Source: Gracilibacillus salitolerans
GTDB lineage: Bacteria; Bacillota; Bacilli; Bacillales; Amphibacillaceae
DNA length: 64,000 nt
NCBI RefSeq assembly: GCF_009650095.1
Contig: NZ_CP045915.1
Location: forward strand, 496,001-560,000
Direction of reading: 5' to 3'
Shown here in pieces: positions 22,924 to 30,114 of the stretch. The notes under the pieces are model-generated. The model made no database searches. It was not told where the DNA came from and worked only from the letters and a program-made list of their open reading frames with translations. The position numbers and the translations under genes were made by a program. Numbering within the stretch: position 1 is the stretch's first letter; each line of letters opens with the position of its first letter.

Positions 22924-23510
22924 AAATAGCTGCCATTGCGGGGAGCTTGACACCGTTGTCTAAAACGTTACTGACAGTGAAAGAAGCTGTTGGCCATATT
23001 CGCCGTCACCACGATCATGTAGAAGTGAATTTGATAAATTTGAAGGAATACCAGCTAGATTTTTGTGATGGTCGTGATCCCTCTGAATATGAAGGAGATT
23101 CGAAAAAAATAATTAAGGAAATCGTTGAAGCAGATGCGTTAATTGTAGGTACTCCCATTTATCGAGGATCAATCCCAGGTGCATTAAAAAATGTATTTGA
23201 CCTTATTCCTAACACTGCATTAAAAGGGAAAGTACTGGCATTTATCGCAACAGGTGGGTCGTATCATCATTTTTTGGCAATTGAACATCAATTAAAGCCG
23301 TTAGCTGGTTATTTTAAAGCATACACCTTGCCTGGAAATGTGTATGCACATAACGATCATTTTCAGAATAAACAGCTTACTGATGAAGGTATTAAACAGC
23401 GGTTACACGAACTGAGTGATTCCGTCGTAACATTAAGTAAATCTCTTGACAGTAAAGTGATTGGTGCCGAACAACCAGTCATTCCGCGACAAAGTTTAGC
23501 ACAGACATAA
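22920..23510 (+). CDS. NADPH-dependent FMN reductase (SsuE/MsuE-like)
   Basis: A 196-residue flavodoxin-fold reductase that gives FMNH2 to the monooxygenase encoded just upstream. The FMN-binding start is IAAIAGSLTPLSKT (residues 3-16), followed by ALIVGTPIYRGSIPGALKNV in the middle and FIATGGSYHH. It is the SsuE/MsuE type in length. The ATGA overlap with sfnG shows coupled translation in a two-gene operon under the SAM riboswitch. No transporter is adjacent, so sulfone uptake would be by diffusion or by a remote system. Confidence 0.88.
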   Translation: MKIAAIAGSLTPLSKTLLTVKEAVGHIRRHHDHVEVNLINLKEYQLDFCDGRDPSEYEGDSKKIIKEIVEADALIVGTPIYRGSIPGALKNVFDLIPNTALKGKVLAFIATGGSYHHFLAIEHQLKPLAGYFKAYTLPGNVYAHNDHFQNKQLTDEGIKQRLHELSDSVVTLSKSLDSKVIGAEQPVIPRQSLAQT

Positions 23511-23550
23511 GTAAAATTAATGTAAAAAATGAAAAAGCCCTTCACATGTA

Positions 23551-23578
23551 TGGACAAATTAGTAAAACATGATAAAAT
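23551..23578 (+). promoter_or_regulatory. SigA promoter of ypjP
   Basis: TGGACA (23551-23556), a 16-base spacer and TAAAAT (23573-23578). The promoter is flanked by a long-range inverted repeat (CCCTTCACAT near 23538 and ATGTGAGGG near 23592). Confidence 0.5.
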
Positions 23579-23611
23579 TTTAGTAAGTCGATGTGAGGGA
23601 GTTCGATCAAG

Positions 23612-24217
23612 ATGAAAATGTGGATGAAAAAATTAACCGTTTTATTAGTGACAATATTAACACTTGGTTTATATGTCCCGCCTATCTATATTAATGCTGA
23701 TGTAGATTTAGGCAAAAAAGACTTAGAGCCAAGTGAAGATCGGCCAAAACAAGTAGATGAAGAGGGAATAGAAGATTCGATAACAGAAGAGAATCTCATT
23801 CTTGAAGATTCGAATCAACTTTATCTGCAGGAATTAAACCACCTTGCCAAAGACCAAGTGCAGGCGAAGTTAGGCACCAAAATATCGGCAAAAATTAATA
23901 ATGATGTGAATCAAGTAGTCTTACCAAACCTTGTAATGGTATTAGATAAATTATATGAAGAAATTGGGGAAGATGAAAGCCAATACTTAATGGTTGCCGA
24001 AGAGCCTTCTGCCGGATATGGTGAGCGTATTTTTAATTTATACAATGTGAAAGAAAAAGAAAATGTTGCTAAGTTTCATGTCAATCGATTAAGAAGACCG
24101 CAAGACGGTTATTATTTTCAATTTCACTATCATTTGCAAGACGATCAATTCGAAGAGCATTTCCCGATAGGAGAAGTTTATTGGGGAAAAGATACACCAC
24201 CAAAATGGATGTCGTAA
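23612..24217 (+). CDS. ypjP: YpjP-family secreted or anchored protein
   Basis: A 201-residue protein of unknown function with the layout of Bacillus subtilis YpjP. An N-terminal hydrophobic segment (LTVLLVTILTLGLYVPPIYI) acts as signal or anchor. An acidic variable stretch follows. The conserved C-terminal block contains EEPSAGYGERIFNLYNV, KFHVNRLRRPQDGYYFQFHY and the closing YWGKDTPPKWM. The role is unknown; a cell-surface location follows from the signal segment. It is a single gene between its own promoter and a terminator. Confidence 0.85.
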   Translation: MKMWMKKLTVLLVTILTLGLYVPPIYINADVDLGKKDLEPSEDRPKQVDEEGIEDSITEENLILEDSNQLYLQELNHLAKDQVQAKLGTKISAKINNDVNQVVLPNLVMVLDKLYEEIGEDESQYLMVAEEPSAGYGERIFNLYNVKEKENVAKFHVNRLRRPQDGYYFQFHYHLQDDQFEEHFPIGEVYWGKDTPPKWMS

Positions 24218-24222
24218 TAGAT

Positions 24223-24255
24223 AGGATGCCTTACATATAGGAGGCATCCTTTTTA
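24223..24255 (+). terminator. Terminator after ypjP
   Basis: AGGATGCC and GGCATCCT perfect arms around a 12-base loop, followed by TTTTTAA. Confidence 0.9.
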
Positions 24256-24311
24256 ACCATAATAGCAGAAATATAACATGTCAGAATTTTAAAACATTTT
24301 TCTTTATTTTA

Positions 24312-24456
24312 ACTCGAAATATCGGTAAAATAAGTTTTGTTGCGGTGCTAATCGTTTGTAAAACTGCCTTTAAGGTTCGAGTAAATCAAGTGGGGGATCA
24401 CGAACGCTAACACCCTGATAAGTTTCACTAACCATCAGCTTTATCGTGAATTTTTT
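24312..24456 (+). ncRNA. Structured leader upstream of metA, class not recognised
   Basis: About 145 bases hold two structured parts. A closed domain is bounded by ACTCGAA (24312-24318) and TTCGAGT (24376-24382). A terminator-like hairpin pairs TCACGA with TCGTGA (24398-24403, 24444-24449) and CTGAT with ATCAG, and ends in ATTTTTT. None of the conserved SAM-I core, T-box AGGGTGG motif or SAM-II/III marks known to me is present. Position before a methionine-synthesis gene and the terminator-like end suggest a methionine-linked attenuator. This is inference. Confidence 0.4.
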
Positions 24457-24488
24457 AAGGGAATCATATTAAAAAGGAGTCACACAAA

Positions 24489-25394
24489 ATGCCTATTAAA
24501 GTGCCGGATTTACTACCAGCTAAGAGTAAGTTACAAGAAGAGAATATTTTCGTTATGGATGAAAGTCGGGCATTTAAACAAGACATTCGGCCGCTTAAAA
24601 TATTGATATTAAATTTAATGCCATTGAAGCAACAAACTGAAACACACTTATTACGATTATTGGGGAATAGCCCATTGCAAATAGAGGTAGGATTATTGCA
24701 TACAAGCACACATACGTCTAGGAATACCTCAGTAGAGCATTTAAAGCAATTTTATAAATCAATTGATGATGTAAAGTCTAATAAATATGATGGTTTAATT
24801 ATTACTGGTGCACCAATTGAAAAATTACCTTATGAAGAAGTGAATTACTGGGAAGAGCTGTCTCAAATTATGGAATGGAGTAAAACCAATGTAACCTCTA
24901 CCCTGCATATTTGTTGGGGAGCGATGGCTGGTCTGTACTATCATCATGGTGTGGATAAGTATATGATGCCAGAAAAATTATCAGGTATTTATACACATAC
25001 TATTAATGATCCTCGAGAAAAGTTAGTCAGTGGCTTTGATGAGGAGTTTTTAGTACCGCATTCACGTCATGCTGATATCCGTAAAGAAGATATCGAAAAA
25101 GTGCCAAGTCTGAAAATATTAAGTGAATCGAAGCAAGCGGGAGTATATATGATTGCTTCAACAGATGGTAAACAGATCTTTGCCACAGGGCACCCAGAAT
25201 ATGATGCTTTAACATTAAAGAAAGAGTTTGATCGTGATACGGCAGCGGGCTTGAACCCCATGATACCGGAAAACTATTATCCGGATGATGATCCAAACCA
25301 AGCTCCAAAATTACGCTGGCGCACACATTCCAATATATTGATCTCTAATTGGCTGAATTATTATGTTTATCAGGAAACGCCCTATGAATTGTAA
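24489..25394 (+). CDS. metA: Homoserine O-acetyltransferase (MetA)
   Basis: A 301-residue cytoplasmic acyltransferase that activates homoserine for methionine synthesis. The catalytic residues of the MetA family are all present: Lys47 in [10 protein letters not shown], Cys142 in [10 protein letters not shown], His235 and Glu237 in ATGHPEYDA. Residue 111 is Glu (GAPIEKLP); in this family Glu111 marks acetyl-CoA use and Gly111 succinyl-CoA use, so the product is O-acetylhomoserine. AAAAGGAG precedes the ATG. The gene is alone, between an unusual structured leader and a strong terminator. Confidence 0.93.
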   Translation: MPIKVPDLLPAKSKLQEENIFVMDESRAFKQDIRPLKILILNLMPLKQQTETHLLRLLGNSPLQIEVGLLHTSTHTSRNTSVEHLKQFYKSIDDVKSNKYDGLIITGAPIEKLPYEEVNYWEELSQIMEWSKTNVTSTLHICWGAMAGLYYHHGVDKYMMPEKLSGIYTHTINDPREKLVSGFDEEFLVPHSRHADIRKEDIEKVPSLKILSESKQAGVYMIASTDGKQIFATGHPEYDALTLKKEFDRDTAAGLNPMIPENYYPDDDPNQAPKLRWRTHSNILISNWLNYYVYQETPYEL

Positions 25395-25411
25395 AAGACT
25401 TGCCCAATAGA

Positions 25412-25459
25412 AAGCTTAAGACCTCTCCGGAAAATAGGAATAGGTTTTAAGCTTTTTTT
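25412..25459 (+). terminator. Terminator after metA
   Basis: AAGCTTAAGACC pairs with GGTTTTAAGCTT (one mismatch) and is followed by TTTTTTT. Confidence 0.8.
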
Positions 25460-25642
25460 AAACAGCTAAAAGATAAATGTTTCAAATGTCATGCACTCAC
25501 TTTCCTCTCTGATTTTACAATCCCAACATCGCCTTGTTTCTGGCGTTTCATGTGGTTAAACGTTCTTTTATGCTTTAAAAAAATAGTTTGAATCACCAAC
25601 TTTGTGCAAAACATTAGTAAATGGTTTTGAATGAGGTGAGTG

Positions 25643-26821
25643 ATGTTGAGCAGTTCTAATAAAAAAATAAAAATAATCACAGCTCCAGGATTTGCAGATG
25701 ATGTCATTAATGAAATGAAAAGTGATCTGCCTTCCTTGTTGGAGTATTATGTTGATGAAACAGTAAATTGGGAATTTGAACACGAAACAGATCCTTTAAC
25801 AGGATCGACAGAGAATGCAAGGGAAATTTTGGAAGCAATATTAGAAAATGCACAAGAATATGATAATACCTTTTTGATTTGTTTAACAGATTTACCGTTA
25901 TTCCATAATAGTAATGTTGTGGTTGCTGAAGCATATGAAAAAAAGAATATAGCATTACTTAGTTTGCCTGCTCTTGGATCTACCCCAATGATCAAACGAA
26001 TTAGGGCCTCTATTATCCAATTAGTCAATGAAATGTATAGAGGAGTCACTGATGAAGACCAACAAAAATTGAGAGATAAGATAGAGGAAGCAGCTAAAGA
26101 CGGTCTAAGAATTGTTAATGGTTATATACTAGTTAGCAAAAAAGGGCTAGAGAGGTTCTCTCCAGTTAGAAGAGAAACACCTCAAAATGGTGAGGAAAAT
26201 ATCGATGTTCGTTTTACTATTCCTTCAAGATACTTAGGAGGCTTACGAATTTTACCTGGTATGGTACGGGCGAACCGTCCTTGTAGAATGTTTCCATCTT
26301 TCATAAAAGTAATGGTTGTTGCATTTACCACAGGAACTTATGCCTTAATTTTTCCGACTTCATGGATGTTAGCGAATGAATATGAGACGTGGCGCATGAT
26401 CATATTAAGTTTTGTGTCTATTATTGCGATGATCACTTGGATTATCGTCGCTCACAAACTATGGGAATCACCAAGAGTTGAGACAAATAACCTAAAAAGA
26501 ATGTTATACAATATAACCACGGCTTGTACATTGATGATTTCAGTTACATTATTCTACTTAAACTTATATCTTTTGTTTTTAATCGCTGTTTTTTTATTCA
26601 TTCCTATAGGTATGTTAGAATCTCAAGTAAGTTCTAATGTTAGTTACAGTGATTACTTTTACATAGCATGGATTATCACTAGTTTCGCTACAATTATTGG
26701 TGCTTTAGGATCTGCTTTAGAAAGTGAAGAAACAATACTTTCTGCAACTTATGGATATCGACAAAAACAGCGGTATGAACAATTGAAAAGGAAAGAAGAA
26801 GAAAAGAAGCAGCAATCTTAA
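25643..26821 (+). CDS. Multi-pass membrane protein with N-terminal soluble domain, unknown function
   Basis: A 392-residue protein I do not recognise with confidence. Residues 1-165 are soluble and start KIKIITAPGFADDVINEMKSDL, ending in the segment GYILVSKKGLERFSP. They show a Rossmann-like alternation (TFLICLTDLPLF, ALLSLPALGST). From about residue 215 there are about five hydrophobic helices (VMVVAFTTGTYALIF, IILSFVSIIAMITWIIV, LMISVTLFYLNLYLLFLI and others), then a charged Lys/Glu tail. GAGGTG lies four bases before the ATG; GTG one codon upstream and TTG one codon downstream are alternatives. No operon partner. Confidence 0.6.
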   Translation: MLSSSNKKIKIITAPGFADDVINEMKSDLPSLLEYYVDETVNWEFEHETDPLTGSTENAREILEAILENAQEYDNTFLICLTDLPLFHNSNVVVAEAYEKKNIALLSLPALGSTPMIKRIRASIIQLVNEMYRGVTDEDQQKLRDKIEEAAKDGLRIVNGYILVSKKGLERFSPVRRETPQNGEENIDVRFTIPSRYLGGLRILPGMVRANRPCRMFPSFIKVMVVAFTTGTYALIFPTSWMLANEYETWRMIILSFVSIIAMITWIIVAHKLWESPRVETNNLKRMLYNITTACTLMISVTLFYLNLYLLFLIAVFLFIPIGMLESQVSSNVSYSDYFYIAWIITSFATIIGALGSALESEETILSATYGYRQKQRYEQLKRKEEEKKQQS

Positions 26822-26842
26822 AATAAGCTCTTCATGAAAAAG

Positions 26843-26868
26843 ACCGGGCGGAGATTTGCCCGGTTATA
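26843..26868. terminator. Bidirectional terminator after convergent genes
   Basis: CCGGGC and GCCCGG arms around an 8-base loop, with AAAAAGA on the left and TTATACTT on the right. It serves mainly the minus-strand gene. Confidence 0.65.
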
Positions 26869-26869
26869 C

Positions 26870-27238
26870 TTAGTGTAATTTTTGCTGATAGTGCGCATAG
26901 GAATCTGTGGCGAGGGTTACTGCCTGGGCGAATGCTGCACCTCCACCTAGTGCGGCGCTAACAGCAATCGTTTCCATTAATTCTTCCTCATTAGCACCGT
27001 TTTCTACAGCACCTTTTGAATGATAAATAATACAATACTCGTCCTGGGCATAAATACTGATCGCTAGCGCCATAAGTTGCTTTTCTTTTTTACCAATTGT
27101 TCCGTCCTTAAATGCCTCTTCGGTAAACTCAAAATATCCTCTTGTCATCTCAGGTAAGTATTCTTCCATTCTTCTGGTACCACGTTTAAAATCTGCTATT
27201 GATTGATCAAAATAGTTTACATGTTCATGGTTATCCAT
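26870..27238 (-). CDS. Carboxymuconolactone decarboxylase / AhpD-like protein
   Basis: A 122-residue all-helical protein of the CMD family. The family core reads KEKQLMALAISIYAQDEYC then IIYHSKGAVENGA, near residues 55-85, followed by EEELMETIAVSAALGGGAAF. Of the CxxCxxxH motif used by AhpD-type peroxidases, only the second Cys and the His remain; the first Cys position is Asp. Thiol-disulfide peroxidase activity is therefore unlikely without a partner cysteine. Many family members of this kind have no known role. Single gene with GGCGGGA before the ATG. Confidence 0.82.
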   Translation of the reverse strand: MDNHEHVNYFDQSIADFKRGTRRMEEYLPEMTRGYFEFTEEAFKDGTIGKKEKQLMALAISIYAQDEYCIIYHSKGAVENGANEEELMETIAVSAALGGGAAFAQAVTLATDSYAHYQQKLH

Positions 27239-27348
27239 CTTTTATCCCGCCTTTCATTTTAATGTGTGAAAAAGCATAAGATTTTATACAGACACGATAG
27301 ACAGAAAAGATTAAAGTCGTTAAAATTTGAAAAGGGGGGTAATAAAAG

Positions 27349-27561
27349 ATGAGTGAAGAAAAAGATAAAGTTCAACTAAAAGTTAGAGACAATGGATCCA
27401 TTCTAGTAACAGGAGATGTTGAATTAGTGGATGCAGAGGGGAATCCATTCGAAACAAAACCAAAGTTTTCATTGTGTCGATGTGGTGCATCCAAAAACAA
27501 ACCATTCTGTGATGGATCCCATAAAGAAATTGATTTTCAGGATCAAATAAGAGCGAAATAA
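27349..27561 (+). CDS. CDGSH iron-sulfur domain protein
   Basis: A 70-residue protein whose last third is one complete CDGSH domain: CRCGASKNKPFCDGSHKEI. This provides the 3-Cys-1-His ligands of a [2Fe-2S] cluster. The first 35 residues are a short beta-rich lead. Such small soluble proteins are believed to carry clusters or electrons. AAAGGGGGG lies before the ATG. A terminator hairpin follows. Confidence 0.92.
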   Translation: MSEEKDKVQLKVRDNGSILVTGDVELVDAEGNPFETKPKFSLCRCGASKNKPFCDGSHKEIDFQDQIRAK

Positions 27562-27569
27562 GTTTGACA

Positions 27570-27606
27570 AGCACACAAGATATTTGTGTGCTAATGCTTT
27601 TTTCCC
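27570..27606 (+). terminator. Terminator after the CDGSH gene
   Basis: AGCACACAA and TTGTGTGCT perfect arms around GATAT, followed by AATGCTTTTTTC. Confidence 0.8.
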
Positions 27607-27685
27607 ATTTTTAAAGCATGTTGTTTTAATCTCTCTCTTAGTGGTAATACATCAGTAACGCTACCTAAAGAGAGGAGAATGATGG

Positions 27686-27841
27686 ATGGCACAAAATAAA
27701 GATGTCGAAGTAGAAAGAAGAGAAAAGAAATCAGACCCTAGTAAAGTAGGCGTTGCTGCGATTAAATATATTACCTATTTAATTATTTTCTTTGGAATTT
27801 TGTGGTTTCTAATCACTTATGTATTTGGGCGATTGTTCTAA
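27686..27841 (+). CDS. Small single-pass membrane protein, 51 residues
   Basis: A short frame starting MAQNKDVEVERREKKSD, with a highly charged N terminus, followed by one clear membrane helix (YITYLIIFFGILWFLITYVF) and a positively charged end. AGAGGAGAATG lies before the start. Another ATG four bases upstream is out of frame. Charge layout puts the N terminus in the cytoplasm. It is probably a real conserved small protein of bacilli; its function is unknown. It lies upstream of the PRD regulator with no terminator between. Confidence 0.6.
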   Translation: MAQNKDVEVERREKKSDPSKVGVAAIKYITYLIIFFGILWFLITYVFGRLF

Positions 27842-27954
27842 TTAAAATAGAGAAGCAGAGGGCACTACCATTTCGGTTGGTGCCTTTTCCTTTTGATTGC
27901 CATTGCGGTTGAAAATGATCTGTAGTAATGTGTGTTGGAGATGGAGGTGATTTC

Positions 27955-29886
27955 ATGAGGAAGAGGCAACAAATTCTCTTAAGAAAATTATTGTTAGCAA
28001 ATGGGCAAGTAGCCTTAGTGCAGAATTTGGCCAAAGAGCTAGACTGTTCAGAGAAAACGATTCGAAATGATTTGCAAATAGTGGAATCGTTTTTAGAAGA
28101 ACAAAGTAATGGTCAATTGATAAGAAAGCCTGGTGTAGGGGTATCGATTGAAATATCTGATTATGAAAAGCAAGAAGTTTTATCTTTGATTCAATCTGAA
28201 AATAATGCGGCAAAAAGAAGTGTTTTAGATGTTACAGAGCAAAAAGAAATATTATATCAGCTTCTTATTCATGAAAATGTCTCCATTCAACAGTTAACGG
28301 ACCGTTACTTTGTTTCACATACGACGATAAAAAAAGTTATCGATGAGATAGATGCATGGTTAAGAACCATAAATGTACAGGTGAAGACCAAGCAAAAAGT
28401 TGGTATTGTGGTCGAAGCAGCAGAAAAGGATATTAGAATAGCAATCCAGCATATCGATTATTATAAAGAAAAGAAAGGTTCGCCATCTTTTTCTTTCGTG
28501 TATCAACAAGTGCATGAGCATGAACGACGAGCATTGGATCAATCTTTTCTAACGTTTATACGCGATTATCAAATTCCATTAACCGATGAAAGTATAAAGA
28601 ATTTAAAGACCTATATGATAGTGATGATGAAAAGATTGAAAACCAACCATATGGTGGAAATAAGTGAAGATCATTTAGCATTCATAACAAAGAAACAAGA
28701 ATTTCAATGGATTGAGAAATTAGTGGAGGACTTAGAGGAAATTTTTCTTATTAAAGTACCAGAACATGAAAGGGTATACTTGACCATGCAATTCCTGGGA
28801 GCAAAATTTCAGGATAGGCATGGCGATGTGTCTCATTTTGATGCTGATGTTGATCAACAAGCAGAATGGCTGACAGATGTGCTGACCAAACGATTGAGTG
28901 TCTTAGCATTAATGCCTTTTGGCCATGATGAAACATTAAAAGAAGGATTAAAGGTTCATCTTTATTCTGTTATCAATCGTTTGAAATATGAACTTCCTGT
29001 CCAAAATCCGTTGGCATCAGATATTAAACAGATGTATCCGTTTATGTTTGATGCTTTAATTACCGTATTACAGGATGTGGAGGAAGAATTACCATATCAA
29101 ATCCCGGAAGATGAAGTGGCATTTTTAACCTTGCACTATCAGGCTTCAGTGGAACGAATTAGAGGGGAACGTCAGTTTAACAAAAAAATAGTCATCGTAT
29201 GTCATATGGGGATAGGCGTATCAGAAATTTTGCGATCAAAAATTGCTGCTTCATTTCATGCAACTGACATAGTAGCTACTCTTCCGCAAAACAAATTGGA
29301 ACTGTTTTTAAAGGAACAGTCAGTAGACCTTATTGTTTCCACTATGCCTTTAGAGGACGAAAAGATTCGACATGTGATGATTACACCTCTTTTTAATGAG
29401 CATGATAAAAATAAGTTACGAAATGCTTTGCTTGGAAAGAGCGAAGGTACTAGTGATTCTGTATTAAGAAGCTATATAAAAGATGATTATATATTTTTGG
29501 ATTTAGCTATAGAACATCGCTTCGAATTAATAGAGAAATTATCAGAGAGGTTAGTTCATGATGGTTTGGTAGAAGAGGATTATGGGCATCAAGCGCTAAT
29601 CCGTGAACGGGCAGCAGCTACAGCAATTGGTGGTGGTATCGCCATTCCACATGGGGACCCGGATTTAGTCAAAGAATCTGCTATTGTAATAGCAACGTTA
29701 AAAGAACCAATCACGTGGGGGACGGAAACAGTTTCTTTAATTTTCTTTCTTGTATTGAAACAGGAGTCGTCAGATAAAAGAAGAAAACTATTCCATCAGT
29801 TGTCAAGGTTGGCAGGTAATCCAGAGAAGGTTGCTAAACTTACCGGTGTAACAGATGTAGATAATTTTTTAGATTTAATAGATTAA
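27955..29886 (+). CDS. PRD-containing PTS-regulated transcriptional activator (ManR/MtlR type)
   Basis: A 643-residue activator. The order is an N-terminal helix-turn-helix (VQNLAKELDCSEKTIRNDLQ), a second HTH (TDRYFVSHTTIKKVIDEI), two PRD domains (His-bearing HYQASVERI and HMVEISEDH segments), an EIIB-like domain with Cys in IVCHMGIGVSEI near residue 418, and an EIIA-like domain with His in GGGIAIPHGDPD near 575. PTS phosphorylation of these sites switches such proteins on or off. It lies upstream of a ManP-type permease, so it probably activates that gene. GGAGGTGATTTC before ATG 27955 decides the start against an upstream ATG. Confidence 0.88.
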   Translation: MRKRQQILLRKLLLANGQVALVQNLAKELDCSEKTIRNDLQIVESFLEEQSNGQLIRKPGVGVSIEISDYEKQEVLSLIQSENNAAKRSVLDVTEQKEILYQLLIHENVSIQQLTDRYFVSHTTIKKVIDEIDAWLRTINVQVKTKQKVGIVVEAAEKDIRIAIQHIDYYKEKKGSPSFSFVYQQVHEHERRALDQSFLTFIRDYQIPLTDESIKNLKTYMIVMMKRLKTNHMVEISEDHLAFITKKQEFQWIEKLVEDLEEIFLIKVPEHERVYLTMQFLGAKFQDRHGDVSHFDADVDQQAEWLTDVLTKRLSVLALMPFGHDETLKEGLKVHLYSVINRLKYELPVQNPLASDIKQMYPFMFDALITVLQDVEEELPYQIPEDEVAFLTLHYQASVERIRGERQFNKKIVIVCHMGIGVSEILRSKIAASFHATDIVATLPQNKLELFLKEQSVDLIVSTMPLEDEKIRHVMITPLFNEHDKNKLRNALLGKSEGTSDSVLRSYIKDDYIFLDLAIEHRFELIEKLSERLVHDGLVEEDYGHQALIRERAAATAIGGGIAIPHGDPDLVKESAIVIATLKEPITWGTETVSLIFFLVLKQESSDKRRKLFHQLSRLAGNPEKVAKLTGVTDVDNFLDLID

Positions 29887-30114
29887 AAAATCCTTGCAGT
29901 TCCTATGAATTGTGAGGATTTCCTATATTAAGGGAAAAGATGAATTTTGGTTATTTTACAAAGTATATTCCGAGGTAATAAATGGGTATTTTTACCTTGT
30001 TCCTCCGTACTAAAAAAATCATTTTTGCCGGAAGTAGTGGTAAGTTTCTTTTATTTTGATTTGTCGATTTGGGGGTATACTATGAGTAAATACAATAAGG
30101 GAAGGTGTTAATAG
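29885..30114. promoter_or_regulatory. Intergenic control region of the PTS permease
   Basis: A weak hairpin (AAATCCT ... AGGATTT) ends the regulator gene. Further on, GGTAATAAATGGGTATTTTTACC holds inverted GGTAA/TTACC arms. A TATACT box at about 30076 has no good -35 at proper distance, the pattern of an activator-dependent promoter. The PRD activator encoded upstream is the natural candidate. Confidence 0.4.

Noticed and set aside
24312-24488. metA leader as SAM-I riboswitch or Met T-box
   Set aside because: The SAM-I core blocks (GAGGTGGAGGGA, CGGCAACC) and the T-box AGGGTGG sequence are absent, unlike the clear SAM-I element at 21621. It is kept as an unclassified leader.
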